Assembly: GCA_016840025.1 (NCBI GenBank)
Contig: JAEOTF010000444.1
Location: 1 to 17,857 of the forward strand
Reading direction: 5' to 3'
DNA length: 17,857 nt
From: Candidatus Hodarchaeota archaeon
GTDB lineage: Archaea > Asgardarchaeota > Heimdallarchaeia > Hodarchaeales > YT1-039
Shown here: positions 13,952 through 17,857 of the stretch, one piece after another
Layout of the letters: every line of letters begins with the position of its first letter
Numbering within the stretch: the first letter of the stretch is position 1
The notes under the pieces: generated by a model
What the model was told of the DNA's origin: nothing
The model's input: the letters and a program-made list of their open reading frames with translations, nothing else
Database searches by the model: none
Program-made: the position numbers and the translations under genes

Positions 13952-14464
13952 ATGGTTCTGTGGAAGAAATTTATAGTTTGTTTTATCATTTGCATATTTT
14001 TAGGATTATTTGTATCGAAAAGTGAAGGTGCTCCAAATTCGTTAATACCAATCATCGAGACTTCAGATTCAAGTATTGAAGTATCGGTTGGAGAAGCTTT
14101 TAATTTAAACTACATAATTATTGATGATAATCCGTCACATTATACCCTACGAAGGAACGGTCAACTATTGGAGAGGAATTCTATAGAATCCAGTATGTAT
14201 AGCTTCACCCGCACAGAATCTTCTGGCGATTATACTTTCAGTTTACGGGTAACTGATTTTTCAAATAATTATGCCATCCAGCATGTTAATGTGACTGTAC
14301 ATGGTGCCCCTACTACTTCAGCTCCTGCTACTACTACTGCAACCACTAAAACAATTACTACCGAATTAACTTCAAGTGAGGAAGGGGGAGCACCAGGATT
14401 TGATATAATTACAATTTTAGGCGCTTTATCACTGGTATACTTAATCTACCGCAAACGAAGATGA
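13952..14464 (+). CDS. Secreted Ig-like surface protein with PGF-CTERM-like tail
   Basis: The 170-residue protein has a signal peptide (MVLWKK and a hydrophobic core, cleavage probably near GAP at 26-28). Next comes a single Ig-like beta-sandwich domain of about 90 residues, with IEVSVGEAFNLNYIIID, SSGDYTFSLRVTDFSNNYA and VNVTV as typical strands. A Thr/Ser/Ala-rich stalk (about 119-143) leads to GGAPGFD at 145-151, a hydrophobic helix and RKRR. The PGF-helix-basic order resembles PGF-CTERM sorting signals, in which an archaeosortase removes the tail and attaches a lipid. No sortase gene is in the window, so this is an inference. The ribosome site GAGGGTG lies five bases upstream inside a hairpin. 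The gene is followed after 57 bases by the propeller gene. Confidence 0.75.
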   Translation: MVLWKKFIVCFIICIFLGLFVSKSEGAPNSLIPIIETSDSSIEVSVGEAFNLNYIIIDDNPSHYTLRRNGQLLERNSIESSMYSFTRTESSGDYTFSLRVTDFSNNYAIQHVNVTVHGAPTTSAPATTTATTKTITTELTSSEEGGAPGFDIITILGALSLVYLIYRKRR

Positions 14465-14521
14465 GTCTATTATTCTCTTTCTCTAATATTAGAAATATTA
14501 TCAAGAAAGTAAGAGAGGTCA

Positions 14522-16081
14522 ATGTTGAACATCAAAAATACCTTCCTAATTGCTTGTATTATTGTCCTGATCCTTACAGTATCTAATCAGTCAACAAACC
14601 GAATTAATTCTTTCAGTACAAATATAATACAAGTAAATGATTCAAAGGTTATCATCCAAGTTAAGGAACCTGTTATTGGAATAGTTCAGATAAGAGAAGA
14701 GTCAAATAATAATTCAATCATAATTGTGGGCTATCTTTCAAGAATCTTAGCAATTAACTTGACAACGAATGGAATCTTATGGAATTATACTTATGGGATG
14801 AATGAAAGCTTAAATGTCTTTATATGGAAAATTATCCCTAATAGCTTTCAACAGGAGGAAGTGTCAGGAGTTTATGTCTCATTATCAAATGGTACTATTT
14901 TTGAAGTCTCTAAAATAGGCGAAGTAGTGTGGAAAACGGTACTTGGAGCAGCAGCTCTCTCAAGTCTTGCTTTAACAATTACAACTGAGAATATCAATTT
15001 TCCTTTTTATCTCATTACTGGGGGAGATAACAATCAAACTACTTGGCTTACACCAGAAGGTAGTATCGTTCAGAATCATACGTTATCAAGCGAAATAACA
15101 ATAATAAAAACAAATAACCACTATACACTTGTAGGAACACGTTCAGGAGATATTTATGTATTTAATGATACAAATTTACTGTGGAGTAAGAATATTGGTA
15201 ATAATCAGGTTTTAGCAATTAATCAGTTTGAAGATACAGTAATAGCAAATAGTTATGGGGGCAATGTGTCGTTTTTTGATCTGAAGAATGGAGATATTAT
15301 GTTTAGTAAAGAGTATGGTCTATTGACATACAATTCTATTCATATCCTCGATCAACAGAATAACCAAGCGTATTTATTCAAGAGCAATGGAGAATTATTG
15401 GCTACTCATATTACTAACGGCTCAATTGTATGGACTAACTCCGAAATTCCGAGTTATGCTACAAATATTATTCGAGCAGAATTTACAGGTGATTTAGATG
15501 AAGATCTTATTGTTAGCACCGGACAGGGACACATATACATACTTAATTCATCAACAGGAGAGAGTATTCATTTTGAGCAGATTATATCTAAGAAAATATC
15601 CATAGTATTAGCAGTTCATTTGAATTCAGATAATATAACTGATTTATTTCTTGGAACGCTCAATGGAAAAGTCATTCAAGTATTTGGGATAGATTTTTCA
15701 CCACCTTTGGAGGAATCCTCAGTACCTTCCTCTGACAATGGAATCTTACAATTTCCATTTGATATTGGAGCTTTTATGGGTCTTCTATTTGGTACATCCA
15801 TTATTCTTGGTTTAATGGGTACAGGTTATTTTTATAACCAACATAGATACCGTCAAAGAGCGTTAAGAAACGGAAAAGATGCCCTGGAGAATAAAGATTA
15901 CATTACAGCAATTCAATCTTTCTATAAAGCTAAAGCAGAAGAAAAAATTGTCGAAGTAGTAAAACTCCTTATCCTAAATCCTTCCTTGTCCGATCAAATG
16001 AGTGAAATTAGAAAAATGAAAGTGTTAGAACAATATATTACTTTTGCAGAAGAAATAATCGAACTAACTCATCAGGAATGA
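14522..16081 (+). CDS. Beta-propeller surface protein with transmembrane helix and cytoplasmic TPR-like tail
   Basis: The 519-residue protein begins with a signal peptide or anchor (residues 1-20). Residues about 30-390 are a repeated beta-strand region with blade-like segments such as ILAINLTTNGILWNYTYG, IFEVSKIGEVVWKTVLGAA, IYVFNDTNLLWSKNIG and IYILNSSTGESI. This is the pattern of PQQ-like/quinoprotein-type propellers, many blades ending in a G.x.W motif. EFTGDLDEDLIVSTGQG also resembles an FG-GAP/VCBS calcium-type repeat. A membrane helix lies at about 415-438. The last 81 residues are basic then helical (ALENKDYITAIQSFYKAKAE), like a TPR hairpin, and would be cytoplasmic. The layout suggests a receptor or an envelope scaffold. 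ATG 14522 follows GAGAGG by about four bases. No enzymatic residues are recognised. Confidence 0.75.
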   Translation: MLNIKNTFLIACIIVLILTVSNQSTNRINSFSTNIIQVNDSKVIIQVKEPVIGIVQIREESNNNSIIIVGYLSRILAINLTTNGILWNYTYGMNESLNVFIWKIIPNSFQQEEVSGVYVSLSNGTIFEVSKIGEVVWKTVLGAAALSSLALTITTENINFPFYLITGGDNNQTTWLTPEGSIVQNHTLSSEITIIKTNNHYTLVGTRSGDIYVFNDTNLLWSKNIGNNQVLAINQFEDTVIANSYGGNVSFFDLKNGDIMFSKEYGLLTYNSIHILDQQNNQAYLFKSNGELLATHITNGSIVWTNSEIPSYATNIIRAEFTGDLDEDLIVSTGQGHIYILNSSTGESIHFEQIISKKISIVLAVHLNSDNITDLFLGTLNGKVIQVFGIDFSPPLEESSVPSSDNGILQFPFDIGAFMGLLFGTSIILGLMGTGYFYNQHRYRQRALRNGKDALENKDYITAIQSFYKAKAEEKIVEVVKLLILNPSLSDQMSEIRKMKVLEQYITFAEEIIELTHQE

Positions 16082-16156
16082 TCTTTAGTAATCATTATCA
16101 CTATTGTAATCTAGGTCAGAAAAAATAGATTTAAAGGATAGGAAGGCTAATAATAC

Positions 16157-16504
16157 TTAATTAATTTTTTCAAGTTTCAAATCATTATAAATACAGCGCA
16201 TTTGTTCAAATTCTTCAGGATTTAACAAATGAATCTCAAATGGATGAACAAGAGGGAGATTCATCTTTTCTTCTATACTTGCTATTATCTCTGCTCGCTT
16301 TTTATGACTTTTAGGGATTTCAGAGATAATTAAAATATCCACGTCACTTGCAGCAACAAATTCGTCTTCTAAGATGCTTCCAAAAAGGAAAATGTCACTT
16401 TCTCCAAGAATTTCACTCACATGTTCAGCAATTTTATCAAGATAAGACCTGTAATTTTTTAATATCTCATATCTTTCCTTTCCTACCTCGAAAATCTTCC
16501 ACAA
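16157..16504 (-). CDS. MNT-type minimal nucleotidyltransferase (HEPN partner)
   Basis: The 115-residue protein is a small Pol-beta-fold nucleotidyltransferase. FGS (41-43), a short linker and SDVDILII (53-60) give the GS-X10-DxD core, with a third acidic residue possible in FEIHLL. In HEPN/MNT toxin-antitoxin pairs this subunit can modify its HEPN partner with AMP; the same folds also occur as substrate-specific transferase pairs. The start is a TTG at 16504. AAGGAG lies ten bases before it and no ATG is available until much later. The frame overlaps the end of the HEPN gene by 38 bases, so the two are translationally coupled. Confidence 0.82.
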   Translation of the reverse strand: MWKIFEVGKERYEILKNYRSYLDKIAEHVSEILGESDIFLFGSILEDEFVAASDVDILIISEIPKSHKKRAEIIASIEEKMNLPLVHPFEIHLLNPEEFEQMRCIYNDLKLEKIN

Positions 16505-16856
16505 ATGCGATCAGCTCCTTTCCAATTCTCAATGCTTCTTCTGCATCTTCTTTCTCATAACTAAAAGAAAGATATCTGGAATTAAAATAAGCAGATTCTA
16601 ATAAGATCAAGGATTTTCTATCCCATTTAACTTCTTGCTTTGTTAATCTTAAGAAAATAGAGACCAATTGTCTTATAGAATGGATTCTAGGAAGTTCTCC
16701 GCTTATTTCAAGTATAGTAGCCTTAAGATAGAGTTGAACAGCTTGTTCTATGTTAAAACAAGTGAGATCCCAATCTTTTTTATTTAATCTATCTTTAGCT
16801 ATTTCTAAAAAATTCTTAGCTCGCTTAATTAGTAACTCTACATGGTCTTTATGCAT
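16467..16856 (-). CDS. HEPN-domain protein, partner of MNT
   Basis: The 129-residue all-helical protein matches the HEPN family. LIKRAKNFLEIAKDRLNKKD and CFNIEQAVQLYLKATIL correspond to the family's A..A..Q...KA core. RIHSIRQL follows, and then YFNSRYLSFSYEKEDAEEAL. The RNase motif of toxic HEPNs (R-polar-x4-6-H) is not evident: R94 is followed by YLSFSYE without His. This may be a non-nuclease HEPN that supports the nucleotidyltransferase, and toxin activity should not be assumed. ATG 16856 is preceded by a weak GAGATC. The MNT gene overlaps its end, which is the usual gene order. The pair stands between a convergent surface-protein gene and an unrelated leftward gene. Confidence 0.82.
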   Translation of the reverse strand: MHKDHVELLIKRAKNFLEIAKDRLNKKDWDLTCFNIEQAVQLYLKATILEISGELPRIHSIRQLVSIFLRLTKQEVKWDRKSLILLESAYFNSRYLSFSYEKEDAEEALRIGKELIAFVEDFRGRKGKI

Positions 16857-16964
16857 TTGATCTCATTTAATTCTGATGATAGAGAGTTCTTAAAGATTCT
16901 TAAAATTAGAATAAGATGCTATGACTCCTAAATTGCTCTATCTTATTACCGACCTTTTGTCTAG

Positions 16965-17558
16965 TTATGGAGGTAATGAAGATAATTCGTGCTGTAAACG
17001 GAGAGAACGGGCAGATTGAAGTCCGATTGGAGGAATTAGCTTAAATGCTGGATCTCCCGCCAAAGTGACATAAAGAGCTACAACCTGAAGTAACCGACCT
17101 AATAGATGTCGTGATACATCATGGTACTCCTCTTTGTCCCACCACATGGGTACATTGTCTGTATTGGCAAAAGTGGTGTGAGCTAATCGAACTTGTAAGT
17201 AGCGAGATTTATTTGGGTCACGGCGAAGCTCTACAGTAACAGGAAATCCGAGAATCTTCTTGTGGAATTCCGTATTAAAAGCAGCATGAGGAGCAGGGGA
17301 AGTAGCAAGAATTTGATGTATAAACCTCTTAAATCGTTTATTTGTCATTCGTACGTTTCGCACATAAATTTGGGCCAAATCTCCAGTAGCAATTCCTACC
17401 GCAATTAGTTCATTATCTTGGCTATGGTCATAGGGACGATTTCCAGTTAGAATATCGATAACTGTACCCACCAATGTGCACGGCAATTTCTGAGTAACAA
17501 GAATTGGTTCTTTCTCGGTTTTATAATTTTGTCTCTCTTCTTGAGCATTTGAATGCAC
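16965..17558 (-). CDS. Unrecognised soluble protein of about 197 residues
   Basis: I do not recognise a family. The protein is soluble, with no signal peptide or membrane helix, and basic overall. A strand-rich first half (ILVTQKLPCTLVGTVIDI, then ELIAVGIATGDLAQIYVRNV) is followed by a helix with KRFKRFIHQIL, the stretch PHAAFNTEFHKKILGF, a strand RYLQVRLAHTTFAN and a helical end. The strand order and AFNTEFHKKILG vaguely recall RNase H-like exonuclease domains, in which a conserved N..FD would lie there; the Asp is replaced by His. This is a weak resemblance only. The start is a GTG at 17558 with AGGAGAG about 11 bases upstream. It lies 50 bases downstream of the next leftward gene and is probably in the same operon. 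Confidence 0.65.
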   Translation of the reverse strand: MHSNAQEERQNYKTEKEPILVTQKLPCTLVGTVIDILTGNRPYDHSQDNELIAVGIATGDLAQIYVRNVRMTNKRFKRFIHQILATSPAPHAAFNTEFHKKILGFPVTVELRRDPNKSRYLQVRLAHTTFANTDNVPMWWDKEEYHDVSRHLLGRLLQVVALYVTLAGDPAFKLIPPIGLQSARSLRLQHELSSLPP

Positions 17559-17608
17559 TATGAAATACTCTCCTAAAAGATATATAATACAAATAAATAG
17601 TTTTCATT

Positions 17609-17857
17609 CTATCTTTGACTCTCTAATTGAATCCAAGAAGGAACAGGTTTGTATTGGAGTATATGATCGTTTCGTGCTTGTAGACGTGTAATCCACCCAG
17701 ATCTAACATCATCCCGTATTCTCTGTCTTATCGGAATACTCAGAATCCTTACTACGCCTTCAGAAGAAATAGCGATAATTCCAACTCCTGCTTCTTGGCA
17801 ATCCCGAAAAACAGTTCCTACAATATCTGAGGGTTGTTCTTCAATTGCATCTTCTCC
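17609..17857 (-). CDS. C-terminal part of an unrecognised protein (5' truncated by window edge)
   Basis: The frame is open from the window edge to a TAG at 17611-17609, giving the last 82 residues. It begins GEDAIEEQPSDIVGTVFRDC, continues AGVGIIAISSEGVVRILSIP, and ends with a basic segment and PSWIQLESQR. The central strand pair (GVGIIAISSEGVVRIL) suggests an alpha/beta domain; nothing allows a family call. There is no membrane helix. It runs in the same direction as the 16965-17558 gene and 50 bases upstream of it, so the two probably form one transcript. Confidence 0.65.
   Translation of the reverse strand, partial: GEDAIEEQPSDIVGTVFRDCQEAGVGIIAISSEGVVRILSIPIRQRIRDDVRSGWITRLQARNDHILQYKPVPSWIQLESQR

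Overview
The window most likely comes from an archaeon, probably an Asgard archaeon. It is AT-rich. It encodes a single-fold archaeal histone with a BRE/TATA promoter, an Arf-like small GTPase fused to a longin/roadblock-like domain, split sulfopyruvate-decarboxylase-type subunits, Shine-Dalgarno sites of the GGTGG/GAGG type, and several secreted proteins tethered by a C-terminal membrane helix after a Ser/Thr-rich stalk. The Asgard assignment rests mainly on the GTPase fusion and is an inference. I cannot decide the lineage (Heimdall- or Loki-like).

Layout from left to right. (1) The 3' end of an NHL-repeat surface protein (+). (2) A leftward comDE-like pair encoding a two-subunit ThDP decarboxylase. 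(3) About 680 bases without a convincing gene, then the histone gene (+) with its own promoter and hairpin terminator. (4) A leftward cluster reading nitronate monooxygenase-like flavoprotein, SAM methyltransferase, LLM-class oxidoreductase. (5) Two rightward envelope genes: a carbohydrate-binding-module-like anchored protein, and a zinc-ribbon/transmembrane/beta-solenoid protein built of SSGN repeats (DUF4097-like). (6) A leftward run: Arf-like GTPase fusion, L-aspartate oxidase (NadB), and a ribbon-helix-helix domain fused to a degenerate sugar-nucleotidyltransferase fold. (7) A leftward regulatory operon: a 53-aa unknown protein, a PadR repressor, and a HAAS-like/zinc-ribbon/six-helix membrane protein, behind a promoter with TATTCGAT half-sites. 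(8) A rightward pair of surface proteins: an Ig-like protein with a PGF-CTERM-like tail, and a beta-propeller receptor-like protein. The first has a leader hairpin that covers its ribosome binding site. (9) A leftward HEPN/MNT pair, then two unrecognised leftward genes, the last one cut by the window edge.

How the genes may work together. The PadR / HAAS-zinc-ribbon membrane protein pair and the DUF4097-like zinc-ribbon protein belong to families that often occur together in bacteria. Here they lie about 5 kb apart and may form one envelope-sensing module. GTPase, nadB and the RHH-nucleotidyltransferase are collinear, but nadB appears to have its own promoter. The most unusual items are the RHH-nucleotidyltransferase fusion, the GTPase fusion with His at the catalytic Gln position, the ribosome-site-masking hairpin at 13917-13947, and the small unannotated ORF upstream of padR. 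No tRNA, rRNA, CRISPR array, insertion sequence or origin was seen.
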